Source: Mycolicibacterium sp. CBMA 247
GTDB lineage: Bacteria > Actinomycetota > Actinomycetes > Mycobacteriales > Mycobacteriaceae
Reading direction: 5' to 3'
Length of the DNA stretch: 64,000 nucleotides
NCBI RefSeq assembly: GCF_009729095.1
Contig: NZ_VTGX01000002.1
Location: 1,302,001 to 1,366,000 of the forward strand
Each line of letters opens with the position of its first letter. The first letter of the stretch is position 1. The translations under genes and the position numbers were made by a program. Positions 36,420 to 46,505 of this stretch are shown here, in pieces. A model generated the notes under the pieces. It was not told the origin of the DNA and did no database searches. It worked only from the letters and a program-made list of their open reading frames with translations.

Positions 36420-38143
36420 CGGCGGATACCCTCAACGAACGTCATCCTCTGCTGCGCTGGGCCTGGAGCCTGGTGCGACTGGACTTCGCCGGTATCGCCG
36501 TCGGAACCCTGTTCTTCTGTCTGTCGCTGACCCCGTCGCTGCTACCGCGGGACTGGTTGTTCGCCGGGCTGATCGGCGGCATCAACCTCGCCATCGGTTA
36601 CGGCATCGGGGTCCTGCTCGGAAAAGCGTTGTACCGCTTTGTGTTGGCGCGGCGAACCTGGTGGCCGCCGCGAAAGTGGGTGCTCTACTGGGCCAAGGCG
36701 CTGATCATCACCGGGTCGGCCGCGGCGTGCCTGCTGATGCTGATCCCGGCGGCGGCCTGGCAGCGGCAGGTCTCGGCTCTGATGGGCATCGAAGGGCCGG
36801 CCACCCTAGGCTACCTGCGCACCTTGATCATCACGGCCGCGGTGGCCGCTGCACTGATCGGCACCGCGCGGGTGCTGCGCGATGCGGTGCGACTGCTGGC
36901 CAAGCTGTTCATCAGACGCTGGCATCTACACCGGGAAATGGCCCAATTCATCGGCACCGCGATCGTGGTGGTGCTGGTCGTCACGCTGGTCAACGGCGTG
37001 CTCTACCGCGGGTTCCTGGCCGGGGCCAGCCGGGTGTTCCAGCCACAGAACTCCACCACCCGCGACGGCATCAGCCAGCCGACCGAACCCCAAAGATCAG
37101 GCAGCCCAGACTCATTCGCGGCGTGGGATTCCCTCGGGTTCCAGGGCCGCAACTTCGTCGCCACCGGCCCGCGGGCCGCCGAGCTCGAAAAGGTCAACGG
37201 TGCGCCCGCCAAGGAACCCATCCGGGTGTACGCCGGCCTGCACACTGCCGACTCCGACGATGAGCGGATCGCGGTGCTGCTCAGTGAACTTGAGCGCACC
37301 CACGCCTTCGATCGCAAGCTGCTGGTCATCGTCCCGACCACCGGCACCGGCTGGGTGAACCCGGTGGCCGCGCGTGCGCTGGAACTGATGTACAACGGCG
37401 ACACCGCGATGGTCGGCATGCAGTATTCCTATCTGCCGAGCTGGATTTCGTTCATGGGGGACCGGGAGAAGTCCATGGACAACGGCCGCATGATGATCGA
37501 CGCGATCCATGCGCGCTGGGAGCAGCTGCCACCCGAACACCGGCCCAAGCTCGTGCTGTACGGGGAGAGCCTGGGATCGATGGCCGGGCAGGGGGCGTTC
37601 AGCTGGCTCCCCGACATCTCGCGGATGGGCTTCTCCTCGGTGCTGTGGGTGGGCCCGCCCAACGCCAGCCCGCTGTGGCGCGGCCTGACCGTGCGCCGCG
37701 ACCCGGGCACCCCGGAAGTGCGCCCCCGCTACGACAACGGCCGCACCGTGCGGTTCTCCGAGGCGGCCGACGCCGCCGAGATTGCCGACGACGCCGCTGA
37801 GCCGTGGGAAGGCACCCGGGTGCTGTTCCTGCAGCACCCGTCCGACCCGATCATCTGGTGGTCGACGGATCTGCTGTTCTCCGAACCGGATTGGCTGGTC
37901 GAACCGCCGGGGACAGACCGCACTGCCTCGATGCGCTGGTACCCGATCATCACGTTCTGGCAGGTGGCCGCCGACATCACCAACGCGTCGAGCGTCCCGG
38001 CCGGGCACGGACACAACTACGGGGAATCGGTGCTGGACGGCTGGGCGGCGGTGGCCCCGCCGAACGGCTGGACGCCCGAGGACACCGAGCGCCTCCGGGT
38101 GGTCCTGAACAAGACCGCCGCCAACGACGGACCCGAAAACTGA
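36416..38143 (+). CDS. Membrane-anchored alpha/beta-hydrolase (Abhydrolase_9 type)
   Basis: 575-aa protein. Four or five hydrophobic segments occupy residues 20-200 (for example [20 protein letters not shown] and [20 protein letters not shown]); the C-terminal catalytic domain carries [11 protein letters not shown] with the nucleophilic Ser, and GHGHNYG with a likely catalytic His. This architecture matches the Abhydrolase_9_N plus Abhydrolase_9 pair found in actinobacteria. It is coupled to purL by GTGA overlap and to the next gene by a 1-bp overlap. The substrate, presumably an envelope lipid or ester, is unknown. Confidence 0.85.
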   Translation: MTADTLNERHPLLRWAWSLVRLDFAGIAVGTLFFCLSLTPSLLPRDWLFAGLIGGINLAIGYGIGVLLGKALYRFVLARRTWWPPRKWVLYWAKALIITGSAAACLLMLIPAAAWQRQVSALMGIEGPATLGYLRTLIITAAVAAALIGTARVLRDAVRLLAKLFIRRWHLHREMAQFIGTAIVVVLVVTLVNGVLYRGFLAGASRVFQPQNSTTRDGISQPTEPQRSGSPDSFAAWDSLGFQGRNFVATGPRAAELEKVNGAPAKEPIRVYAGLHTADSDDERIAVLLSELERTHAFDRKLLVIVPTTGTGWVNPVAARALELMYNGDTAMVGMQYSYLPSWISFMGDREKSMDNGRMMIDAIHARWEQLPPEHRPKLVLYGESLGSMAGQGAFSWLPDISRMGFSSVLWVGPPNASPLWRGLTVRRDPGTPEVRPRYDNGRTVRFSEAADAAEIADDAAEPWEGTRVLFLQHPSDPIIWWSTDLLFSEPDWLVEPPGTDRTASMRWYPIITFWQVAADITNASSVPAGHGHNYGESVLDGWAAVAPPNGWTPEDTERLRVVLNKTAANDGPEN

Positions 38144-38793
38144 TGACTGCCGGCCGGATTCGTGCGCTGGCATTGGCGGTCGGTCTGGTGGTTTGGAACG
38201 GTCTGGTCGACCCTCGGGTGCCGGCCCGTTGGCGGCCGCTGGTGCGAGTGGTACTCGGCAGTGCCCTGATGCTCGGGACCGGTGCCCGGCCAGGGTTGCG
38301 GCCCCCGGCGTTGTGGTCGGGTTTGCGGCTGGGCGCGGCGGCCGCGACCGCGGTGACCGCGGGCGTGGCGGCGACGTCAGCGGCGTCGGTGGTCCGCACC
38401 GAGATGCGCCGAAAGACATTGCCTGAGGAACCAGGCCGATGGTTGGCGCTGCGGATTCCGCTGGGAACCGTCTGGCCGGAGGAGGCCGCCTTCCGGGCCG
38501 CGCTGGGCAAGGTCGGCGCGGATGCGTTCGGCCCTTCGGGCGGTCAGGTGTTGCAGTCCACCGCCTTCGGACTGTCACACATCGCCGATGCCCGGGCCGC
38601 AGGCGAACCCGTGATTGCGACCGTGCTGGTCACCGGGGCAGCCGGATGGGTGTTCGGTTGGCTCGCGCAGCGCTCGGCCAGCCTGGCCGCGCCGATGCTG
38701 GCGCACCTGGCGCTCAACGAGGCAGGGGCGCTGGCTGCACTGGCCTACCGAGACGCGCCAGCAGCGCTGCCAGCGCCAGGATCACAGCGGTAA
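38143..38793 (+). CDS. CPBP (CAAX-type) intramembrane metalloprotease
   Basis: 216-aa membrane protein of the CPBP/Abi family. The catalytic motifs are EEAAFR (Glu-Glu-x3-Arg) near residue 108 and FGLSH near 144-148, plus a third His/Asn in AHLALNEAG. Several hydrophobic segments are present. The ATG at 38143 shares one base with the preceding stop. Its 3' end overlaps the convergent transporter gene by 80 bp. Equivalent of Rv0804 by position (recall). Substrate unknown. Confidence 0.83.
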   Translation: MTAGRIRALALAVGLVVWNGLVDPRVPARWRPLVRVVLGSALMLGTGARPGLRPPALWSGLRLGAAAATAVTAGVAATSAASVVRTEMRRKTLPEEPGRWLALRIPLGTVWPEEAAFRAALGKVGADAFGPSGGQVLQSTAFGLSHIADARAAGEPVIATVLVTGAAGWVFGWLAQRSASLAAPMLAHLALNEAGALAALAYRDAPAALPAPGSQR

Positions 38794-39979
38794 CGGCCAG
38801 CGGCCACAACGCGGAGACCGCGAAATCGGTGACCCGCAGGGGGATCAACACCACGCAGACCACCACCACGGCCAGCAGCACCCGTGGCGCCTGCTGCGCC
38901 GCCGCCGACCCGGCTATGCGCGAATTGGCCTCGGCGACAAGTACATACACCACCAGCAGCAGTAGTGCCGGGACCGCCGTCTGCAGCCTGCCGATGTAGT
39001 CCTGGAACCGGCAGAAGCCCACGGCCAGCACACACATCACCGCGGGAACCAGTGTCGTCACCTCAGGGCCGGAGCCGAACAGCCGGGCCGCGACGCGGGT
39101 GGCCGCCCACATCAGGGCCAGCAACGCCGCCGAGGCCAGGCACAACGCTCCGGCGGCGAACCAGTAATAGCCGGCATCGCCGAAGAACCGAAAGATGATC
39201 AGCGACAGGTTCGCGGCGGTCGCGTGGAACCCGCCGGTTGCGCCGATGTTGGCGGCCAGCAGCAGTGCCACCGCGCCCAGCGCCGTCACCACCAGTGCGG
39301 CGCTCATCGGGCGCGCCACCGACTCCAGCCGGCCGCTGACCACGGTCGCGGCCTCGAATCCCACCAGCCCCAGACCGAGCGGGATCGCTGCCGCCGTGAC
39401 CAGCAGGACCGAGTTGACGTGGCTGGGCCCGAACTCCATCGGGGGCGTCCCCGACCCGACCCGGGCCAGGATCGCCAGCGCCATGTAAAGGAAAACCAGC
39501 AGGCCCGTGCCGGCCAGTGCGGCGGCCGTCGCGCCCACCGCCCGGGTGGGCAGATACGCCACCACCGCGCCGGCGATGACCACCACGGCCACCGACCAGC
39601 CGGGCCACCACCAGCCGGCCAGCGCGGTCTGAAGGTCCGGCGCCCCGGTCAACGGTTGCAGGGCCAACGTGAGCGCGGCACCCACACCCAGCAGCACATA
39701 GGCCCCCAGCTGGATGAGGCTGGTGAACCGGCCGGCGGCCGGACCCACGGTGGAGGCGACCAGATCGCCCGTCGACACCGCATCGGGCGCGTGCCGGTGC
39801 AGCCGGGTGAACGCGAAGATCAATACGGCGGCGATCGCCGTCGCGCACAGTGCGGCCACCCCGTTGAAGGCGGCACCGCCGATGGGTGCCAGGGACAGGC
39901 CGGTGGCACGCCACGCGGGAAGGGCCGGGGGCCAGGCTGCGGGCGGCTCTAGGCCCACCGGCACTGCGCGTTTAGGCAT
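38714..39979 (-). CDS. APC-superfamily amino-acid permease-like transporter
   Basis: 421-aa polytopic membrane protein with about eleven to twelve hydrophobic segments and the APC-type GLVGFEAATVVSGRLES motif in transmembrane 6. The N-terminus is short (MPKRAVPVGL) and begins close to the first helix. It would move amino acids or related compounds across the plasma membrane. Its end overlaps the CPBP protease gene by 80 bp on the opposite strand. I cannot assign a substrate. Confidence 0.8.
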   Translation of the reverse strand: MPKRAVPVGLEPPAAWPPALPAWRATGLSLAPIGGAAFNGVAALCATAIAAVLIFAFTRLHRHAPDAVSTGDLVASTVGPAAGRFTSLIQLGAYVLLGVGAALTLALQPLTGAPDLQTALAGWWWPGWSVAVVVIAGAVVAYLPTRAVGATAAALAGTGLLVFLYMALAILARVGSGTPPMEFGPSHVNSVLLVTAAAIPLGLGLVGFEAATVVSGRLESVARPMSAALVVTALGAVALLLAANIGATGGFHATAANLSLIIFRFFGDAGYYWFAAGALCLASAALLALMWAATRVAARLFGSGPEVTTLVPAVMCVLAVGFCRFQDYIGRLQTAVPALLLLVVYVLVAEANSRIAGSAAAQQAPRVLLAVVVVCVVLIPLRVTDFAVSALWPLAVTAVILALAALLARLGRPVQPAPLPR

Positions 39980-40044
39980 CGGCACCACCGTTCACAAAGT
40001 CCCCCTCTCGCCCGAGATCCCTCTCGCTCAAGATCGTAAAGCCG

Positions 40045-41253
40045 TCACGGGTTGATCGTGGGCTCACCGATCTGCCGCCCCCAGACATAGTCGACGAAGA
40101 TCGGCGAGCCGAGTTCGACATGGTTGTACGGCGCGATCGACAGGCCGGTGTCCATCACCAGATACGGTGCGGGCCACAGGTCGCGGGTGACCTTCTTCCA
40201 GCAGCCGGGCTTACCCTCTGGGCCGCCCTTGGCGTTGACCCGCGGCAGATTGTCCGGATAGACGTAGGTATTGCCCACGCCGATGCTCGACAAGGTGCCC
40301 GTACTGGCGAACGAATATCCGTTGTCGCCGCCGAACGTCGCATAGAAGGCGGGCGCGACGTCGTGGTAGTTGCGGATGGTGCAGAACAACTGCCCCTGAT
40401 AGTCGTCGAACAGTTTCGACGTCGGGATCAGATCCTGCGCTCCGCGCTCCAGATACTTACCGCCGCGCTCGAGGACGTCGGATCCGGTTCCGGCGAAACC
40501 GATCGCCGCGATCAGCGCGGCGTCGAGGTCACCGCGCCGGGAGTTGAAGGTGGCCGCACTGCGCGCCGCGTTGGCCAGGCCGTCGAACAGGTCAGGTGCA
40601 GCCGCCGAATAGCGGTCGCCGAGATCGGCCAGCCCGGCGATGTCGTGGCGCAGCGCGGGCATGCGCCGATTCATGTCCTCGAGGATGGTGTTGCCGTCGA
40701 CCAGCGACTGCCCGAAGGCACTGCCCAGCCCGGTCAGCGCCTGGGCGGTGGCCGACAGGGTCTGGTTCAGCTTGATCGGGTCGACCTGCTCGGTGATCGC
40801 GGTGATCGTCTCGAACAATGTGTTGAACTCGGTGGTGACCGCCGTGACGTCGACCGGGGTGGAGCTCGAAACCCGTTGTGGGCTTGGATGTTCCGGCGAG
40901 GTGAAGGCCACGTACTTGTTGCCGAAAACCGTGGTCGCCGCGATCGAGGTCTGCACATTGGCCGGCAGCAGGTCCATGTACTTCGGGTCGATGTCCAGGC
41001 GCACCAGGGCCCGCACTGGATCCCCGCCGTCGGTGCTCACCGTGGCCACCCGGCCGATCGGAACCCCGTTGTAGGTCACCTTCGAACCCGGATCGAGAAC
41101 CAGGCCGGCCCGCGAGGCCAGCAGGGTCAGCGGTGCCTTCGGTTCGAAGGCGCCCTGGAACTGCGCCACGATCAACCCAAGTGCCAGCGCGAGGATCGCC
41201 GAGAACACTGCACCGGCCGTGCGATACGGCGGATTACGGTGATCGGCAAACAC
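40045..41253 (-). CDS. Orphan MCE-family protein
   Basis: 402-aa mammalian-cell-entry family protein. One N-terminal membrane segment (YRTAGAVFSAILALALGLIVAQF) precedes the MCE/MlaD domain (about 30-120; LLASRAGLVLDPGSKVTYNGVPIGRV, DLLPANVQTSIAATTVFGNKYV), and a helical coiled-coil region follows (SATAQALTGLG to about 260). MCE proteins form hexameric lipid shuttles with YrbE permeases. Here there is no YrbE or further Mce gene, so this is a stand-alone member. The GTG at 41253 is 18 bp from the divergent gene start. Confidence 0.87.
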   Translation of the reverse strand: MFADHRNPPYRTAGAVFSAILALALGLIVAQFQGAFEPKAPLTLLASRAGLVLDPGSKVTYNGVPIGRVATVSTDGGDPVRALVRLDIDPKYMDLLPANVQTSIAATTVFGNKYVAFTSPEHPSPQRVSSSTPVDVTAVTTEFNTLFETITAITEQVDPIKLNQTLSATAQALTGLGSAFGQSLVDGNTILEDMNRRMPALRHDIAGLADLGDRYSAAAPDLFDGLANAARSAATFNSRRGDLDAALIAAIGFAGTGSDVLERGGKYLERGAQDLIPTSKLFDDYQGQLFCTIRNYHDVAPAFYATFGGDNGYSFASTGTLSSIGVGNTYVYPDNLPRVNAKGGPEGKPGCWKKVTRDLWPAPYLVMDTGLSIAPYNHVELGSPIFVDYVWGRQIGEPTINP

Positions 41254-41271
41254 TTTGAGAGACTCTATGGC

Positions 41272-41667
41272 ATGGCCGCGCGAGGCAGTGTCGATCCGCA
41301 AAAGACCAGGGCGGCGGTCGCCGTGGTGGCCGACTGGCTGCGCGAACCGACCCATCCGGAACCCGCCCGCACCGAACTGGCCGAGGCGGTCCGGCTGACC
41401 GCCCGCACCCTGGCCGCGGTGGCGCCGGGCGCCAGCGTAGAGGTGCGGGTGCCGCCGTTCGTCGCGGTGCAGTGCATCGCCGGGCCGCGTCACACCCGGG
41501 GCAACCCGCCGAATGTCGTGGAAACCGATCCCCGCACCTGGCTGCTGCTGGCCACCGGACTGCTCGACCTCGACGCGGCCGGCGCCGCGGTGCAGATGTC
41601 GGGGTCACGCGCCGGTGAGGTGGCCCGGTGGCTGCCGGTGGTTCCGCTCGGGGCCAGACCTCGCTGA
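41272..41667 (+). CDS. Sterol-carrier-like protein (Rv0807-like)
   Basis: 131-aa conserved mycobacterial protein with VEVRVPPFVAVQCIAGPRHTRGNPPNVVE and DPRTWLLLATGLLDL, resembling an SCP2-like sterol-carrier core. Divergent from the orphan MCE gene, which may indicate a lipid-related pair. Equivalent of Rv0807 by sequence recall. Lipid binding is not shown. Confidence 0.75.
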   Translation: MAARGSVDPQKTRAAVAVVADWLREPTHPEPARTELAEAVRLTARTLAAVAPGASVEVRVPPFVAVQCIAGPRHTRGNPPNVVETDPRTWLLLATGLLDLDAAGAAVQMSGSRAGEVARWLPVVPLGARPR

Positions 41668-41668
41668 T

Positions 41669-43012
41669 TCACCGGAAGTAGGGATACTCCTGCACCCAGT
41701 GAAAGCCCCGGTTACGCAGCGTGAACTGGTTGAGATCCACCCGATCCAGCCAGATCGTGACGTCCCGTCCGGACAGCTCACCGGTGAGCTGCAGCTGCTG
41801 CGGTGACGGTCGGGATGCGGTCAGGGTGGCCAGGGGTGCGCCGTCCGGTCCTGACAACGCCAGGCTGCTTCCGTCGACCTTGACCGGCGCGTCCACCAAT
41901 TCGCCGTTCATCCGCTGATAGGTCACCACCTCGGGCATATCGAAGACGACCCGCTGCCAGCGGTACTGATCGGTCATCAGCGGCGGTGCCGGTCTGCCGT
42001 CGACGTCGAACCGGCTCACCGTCCAGATCCCGTACATCTCGGGTTTGGCGCGGCCGCCGCCGTACGCACTCCAGCTCAGCCAGCTGGTCAGGACACAACC
42101 GGCCAGCACCCAGATGCCCAGTACGGCCTGCACCCGGCCCGCGTTGCGGTTCGGTCGCACATCGGAGAACAGCTCGGGTTGGTTTGCCGGTTCGGTGCTG
42201 CGGTTCAGCACAAGGAAGTCGGCCATCCGGCGGTACTGCGGGGCGAGCAGCACCAGGCCCATCAACAGCAGATGCCCGGAGAGGATCTTGACCGGTACAT
42301 CGAAGGTCATGTTCAGCAGGAACACCTGCACCATGCTGGCCACGCCCAGCAGGGCGCCCAGCGTCGCGGTCCGCGGCAGGAACAGCAATACCCCGGCGAG
42401 AACCTCGACCGCGCCGAGCGCCATCTCGTATGGAAGGGAGCTGCCGACCTGCAGCCACAACACCGAGGCCGGGCTGAAGTCGCCGAACGGGCGCAGCAGC
42501 GCAGCCAGCGGTGGGGCAGGCATCTGCGTCGGGACGAGCTTGGCGAATCCGTAGAACAGCATCTGCCCGGCCACGCACAGCCGCACAAACGTCAGGAACC
42601 AGGCCCACAGCCGCGAGTAGTCGCTGCGCTGCCGGTCCAGCAGCGACCACAGCGCGGTGCCGGCGGCCGCGACGACCAGCAGGCAGAACACCATCACCCA
42701 GATCGCGGCCTGGTCCCCGCTGCCCGAATTCCGGTGCAGCACCGCCTCGACGCCGAAGACCTGGCTGCCGACCCACCTCAGCACCGGGTCCAGCACGGCC
42801 ATCTGCCACATCACCGCCCGCTCCGGCAGCCAGTGGGCAACGACCCCGAGGAAGGTGAACGTGATCTGCGCGAACAACAGACAGAACAGGCCGAAGTAGA
42901 GGAAGCAGAACCGGAATGCGATCTTCGTCACCTTCGGCCACGGTTGTGGCCGGGCCGCTGCGCCGGGATCGAGGGGATCGGTTATTGGTTTTTCCGAGAG
43001 TTGGCGCGTCAC
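41669..43012 (-). CDS. DoxX/HTTM-like polytopic membrane protein
   Basis: 447-aa protein with about eight hydrophobic segments in the first 300 residues and a C-terminal soluble extracytoplasmic domain (VSRFDVDGRPAPPLMTDQYRW to end). The membrane part includes LCVAGQMLFYGFAKLVPTQM, of the DoxX-like/HTTM type. The GTG at 43012 has AAGGATGG at a good distance; ATG at 43021 lies inside that ribosome site and is less likely. The gene end lies 1 bp after the stop of the convergent SCP-like gene. Function unknown. Confidence 0.75.
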   Translation of the reverse strand: MTRQLSEKPITDPLDPGAAARPQPWPKVTKIAFRFCFLYFGLFCLLFAQITFTFLGVVAHWLPERAVMWQMAVLDPVLRWVGSQVFGVEAVLHRNSGSGDQAAIWVMVFCLLVVAAAGTALWSLLDRQRSDYSRLWAWFLTFVRLCVAGQMLFYGFAKLVPTQMPAPPLAALLRPFGDFSPASVLWLQVGSSLPYEMALGAVEVLAGVLLFLPRTATLGALLGVASMVQVFLLNMTFDVPVKILSGHLLLMGLVLLAPQYRRMADFLVLNRSTEPANQPELFSDVRPNRNAGRVQAVLGIWVLAGCVLTSWLSWSAYGGGRAKPEMYGIWTVSRFDVDGRPAPPLMTDQYRWQRVVFDMPEVVTYQRMNGELVDAPVKVDGSSLALSGPDGAPLATLTASRPSPQQLQLTGELSGRDVTIWLDRVDLNQFTLRNRGFHWVQEYPYFR

Positions 43013-43187
43013 GAAATCCATCCTTGCCGTTGGCATGTAGTGGGTCGATGGGGTTATCCCGACCGATCCGGGTACGGCTGGCCGCACCATCGGGGAGTGG
43101 CGCCGGAAATACCGGCGCGGCGTGCGCTGTTGCCAAAAGCCGGTACCAGACCGGCCATTCGATTCTTTCCTTAGCCCACCTGGACCG

Positions 43188-43193
43188 TAGACT
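43188..43193 (+). promoter_or_regulatory. -10 box of purF leader ORF
   Basis: TAGACT, 5 nt before the ATG at 43199. It places the start of transcription at or near that ATG, so the first cistron on the purF message would be the short leader ORF, not purF. Confidence 0.55.
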
Positions 43194-43198
43194 CGGTT

Positions 43199-43237
43199 AT
43201 GTCACCAACCGCCGCCCCGGGAGCAGCCCTATCGTGA
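43199..43237 (+). CDS. purF leader ORF (12 codons)
   Basis: ATG followed by 11 codons and TGA, encoding MSPTAAPGAALS. The TGA overlaps the purF GTG as GTGA, the arrangement typical of termination-reinitiation. GGGAG inside the leader ORF lies about 10 nt before the purF start and can act as its ribosome site. It may be a leaderless upstream ORF that feeds ribosomes to purF. Conservation must decide whether it is translated. Confidence 0.45.
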   Translation: MSPTAAPGAALS

Positions 43238-44766
43238 CTGATCAGCAACTCGACGAGAACGAACCGCGCGAAGAGTGCGGTGTATTCGGTGTCTGGGCCC
43301 CGGGTGAAGACGTCGCCAAGCTCACCTACTACGGCCTCTACGCGCTGCAGCACCGCGGCCAGGAAGCCGCGGGCATCGCCGTCTCCGATGGTTCACAGAT
43401 CTTGGTGTTCAAAGACCTCGGGCTCGTCAGCCAGGTGTTCGACGAGCAGACCCTGGCCGCAATGCCGGGCTACCTCGCCGTCGGGCACTGCCGCTACTCC
43501 ACCACCGGCTCCACCACCTGGGAAAACGCCCAGCCGGTATTCCGAAACACCGCCGCGGGAACCGGCGTCGCGCTCGGGCACAACGGCAACCTGGTCAACA
43601 CCGCCGAACTGGCCACCCGGGCCCGCGAGGCCGGGCTGATCGACCAGAAGGGTGCGCCCGCCGCCACCACCGACTCCGACATTCTCGGGGCGTTGCTGGC
43701 CCACGACACCGCCGACGCCACCTTGGAGCAGGCCGCCCTGAAGCTGCTGCCCACGGTGCGCGGCGCCTTCTGCCTGACCTTCATGGACGAGAACACCCTG
43801 TACGCCGCACGGGACCCGCATGGCGTGCGCCCGTTGGCGCTGGGCCGACTCGACCGGGGCTGGGTGGTGGCCTCGGAGACCGCTGCGCTCGACATCGTCG
43901 GCGCCTCGTTCGTCCGCGACATCGAGCCCGGTGAACTACTGGCCATCGACGCCGACGGGGTGCGCTCCACCCGGTTCGCCAACCCCGAACCCAAGGGCTG
44001 CGTCTTCGAGTACGTCTACCTGGCCCGCCCGGACAGCACGCTGGCGGGCCGCTCGGTGCACGCCACGCGCGTCGATATTGGCCGCCGGCTGGCCCGCGAG
44101 CACCCGATCGACGCCGACCTGGTGATCGGTGTCCCGGAATCGGGTACGCCGGCTGCGGTTGGTTACGCGCAGGAATCGGGCATCCCGTTCGGGCAGGGCC
44201 TGATGAAGAACGCCTACGTGGGCCGCACCTTCATCCAGCCCTCGCAGACCATTCGACAGCTGGGTATTCGACTCAAGCTCAACCCGCTGCGCGAAGTGAT
44301 CCGCGGCAAACGCCTGATCGTCGTCGACGATTCGATCGTGCGGGGCAACACCCAGCGCGCACTGGTCCGGATGCTGCGTGAGGCCGGGGCCCTGGAGGTT
44401 CACGTCCGGATCGCCTCGCCGCCGGTGCGCTGGCCATGCTTCTACGGCATCGACTTCGCCACCCCGGCCGAGCTGATCGCCAATGCCGCATCCGCCGAAC
44501 ACGAGGGCGAGGTGCTGGAGGCGGTGCGGCACGCCATCGGTGCCGACAGCCTGGGCTACATCTCCCAGCAGGGCATGATCGCGGCCACCGAGCAGCCCAC
44601 GACCCGGCTGTGCTCGGCCTGCTTCGACGGGAACTACCCGATCGAGTTGCCCGGCGAGACCGCGCTGGGCAAGAACGTCGTCGAGCAGATGCTCGCCACC
44701 GCGGCCCGCACCGGTGTCCCGCTGAAGTCCGACAACGACAACGCGTCGGCGCTGCGCCGTCCTTGA
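43234..44766 (+). CDS. purF: Amidophosphoribosyltransferase
   Basis: 510-aa enzyme for the first committed step of purine synthesis, making phosphoribosylamine from PRPP and glutamine. A short propeptide precedes the N-terminal nucleophile Cys15 in EECGVFGVWAPGEDV; the PRPP loop is RLIVVDDSIVRGNT, and C-terminal Cys residues (WPCFYGID, RLCSACFDG) may hold an Fe-S cluster as in the Bacillus-type enzyme. The GTG at 43234 is the only suitable in-frame start; upstream codons hold none near. Equivalent of Rv0808. Confidence 0.96.
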   Translation: MTDQQLDENEPREECGVFGVWAPGEDVAKLTYYGLYALQHRGQEAAGIAVSDGSQILVFKDLGLVSQVFDEQTLAAMPGYLAVGHCRYSTTGSTTWENAQPVFRNTAAGTGVALGHNGNLVNTAELATRAREAGLIDQKGAPAATTDSDILGALLAHDTADATLEQAALKLLPTVRGAFCLTFMDENTLYAARDPHGVRPLALGRLDRGWVVASETAALDIVGASFVRDIEPGELLAIDADGVRSTRFANPEPKGCVFEYVYLARPDSTLAGRSVHATRVDIGRRLAREHPIDADLVIGVPESGTPAAVGYAQESGIPFGQGLMKNAYVGRTFIQPSQTIRQLGIRLKLNPLREVIRGKRLIVVDDSIVRGNTQRALVRMLREAGALEVHVRIASPPVRWPCFYGIDFATPAELIANAASAEHEGEVLEAVRHAIGADSLGYISQQGMIAATEQPTTRLCSACFDGNYPIELPGETALGKNVVEQMLATAARTGVPLKSDNDNASALRRP

Positions 44767-44854
44767 CGTCCCCGAGCGGTCCCGGGGGGCCGTCGTCGGA
44801 GCGTTGAGGTGTCCTTAACACCTCCTGCGCTGTACCCCCGCAACCGTGGGGCGG

Positions 44855-44860
44855 TAGCCT
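44855..44860 (+). promoter_or_regulatory. -10 box of purM (leaderless)
   Basis: TAGCCT, 8 nt before the purM ATG. Predicts that purM has its own leaderless promoter in addition to any read-through from purF across the 102-bp gap. Confidence 0.55.
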
Positions 44861-44868
44861 TGCTTGCG

Positions 44869-45960
<1,092 letters not shown>

Positions 45961-45969
45961 GCAGTTAGA

Positions 45970-46011
45970 CAGGTCGCGCTGGTAAGCGACGTGCGCAATC
46001 AGCGCGACCTG
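45970..46011. terminator. Terminator hairpin after purM
   Basis: Perfect 12-bp arms CAGGTCGCGCTG and CAGCGCGACCTG with an 18-nt loop, 9 bp after the purM stop. TTAGA and TCTAA extend the pairing outward with a small bulge. It lies between convergent purM and DUF3073 genes and may serve both. Confidence 0.65.
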
Positions 46012-46042
46012 TATCTAAGTTCTACGACAGAAAGCAGGCGGC

Positions 46043-46216
46043 TCAGCGCCGCCAGTCGTCCTCGCCCGACCAGTCTTCGGCGTCGTCATTGACGTCACCG
46101 GAATCGGGAGATCCCGACAGCTCACGTTGGAGCTGACTGAAGTCGGTATTCGGCGAGCTGTACTTAAGGTCACGTGCAACCTTGGTCTGCTTTGCCTTAG
46201 CCCGGCCGCGGCCCAT
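46043..46216 (-). CDS. DUF3073 small protein (Rv0810c-like)
   Basis: 57-aa protein beginning MGRGRAKAKQTKVARDLKYSS, with a basic N-terminal part and an acidic C-terminal tail DAEDWSGEDDWRR. This is the conserved actinobacterial DUF3073 family next to purM; function unknown. It is too short to stand out among overlapping frames but the N-terminal signature is diagnostic. ATG at 46216. Confidence 0.85.
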   Translation of the reverse strand: MGRGRAKAKQTKVARDLKYSSPNTDFSQLQRELSGSPDSGDVNDDAEDWSGEDDWRR

Positions 46217-46505
46217 GGGGGACCCCCTCGCGCAATAACGGAGCGGCCCAATAGCTAGGCGGCTCCGATCTGTGTGTCTTTATTTCCTGCCAACACTTTA
46301 CCGTGCCCGTCCGAGAAGTGCTGTCAGGCCCTACCTCCGGGTGGTCCGCTGGGGGCCAGGCCACCGTGCGTCGTTGCACAGCAGCACGACCGACACCAGG
46401 ATTCGCGGAATCCGCGCGCAGACGGTGGTCACGTCGTCAGTGACCGAGTGAGTCACGTGCTGGTGAGCAGTTCTACGGCCTAACGCCACGGAGGCGCCCT
46501 GCGGC

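Noticed and set aside
37112..38578. 488-aa minus-strand frame opposite the hydrolase and CPBP genes
   Set aside because: Shadow of two genes with identified catalytic motifs; Pro/Arg-rich and spans a gene boundary.
46217..46505. Small ORFs or RNA in the 289-bp gap between DUF3073 and ygfZ
   Set aside because: Short frames here (for example 46274-46483) lack ribosome sites and motifs; apart from the probable DUF3073 promoter I see nothing defined.
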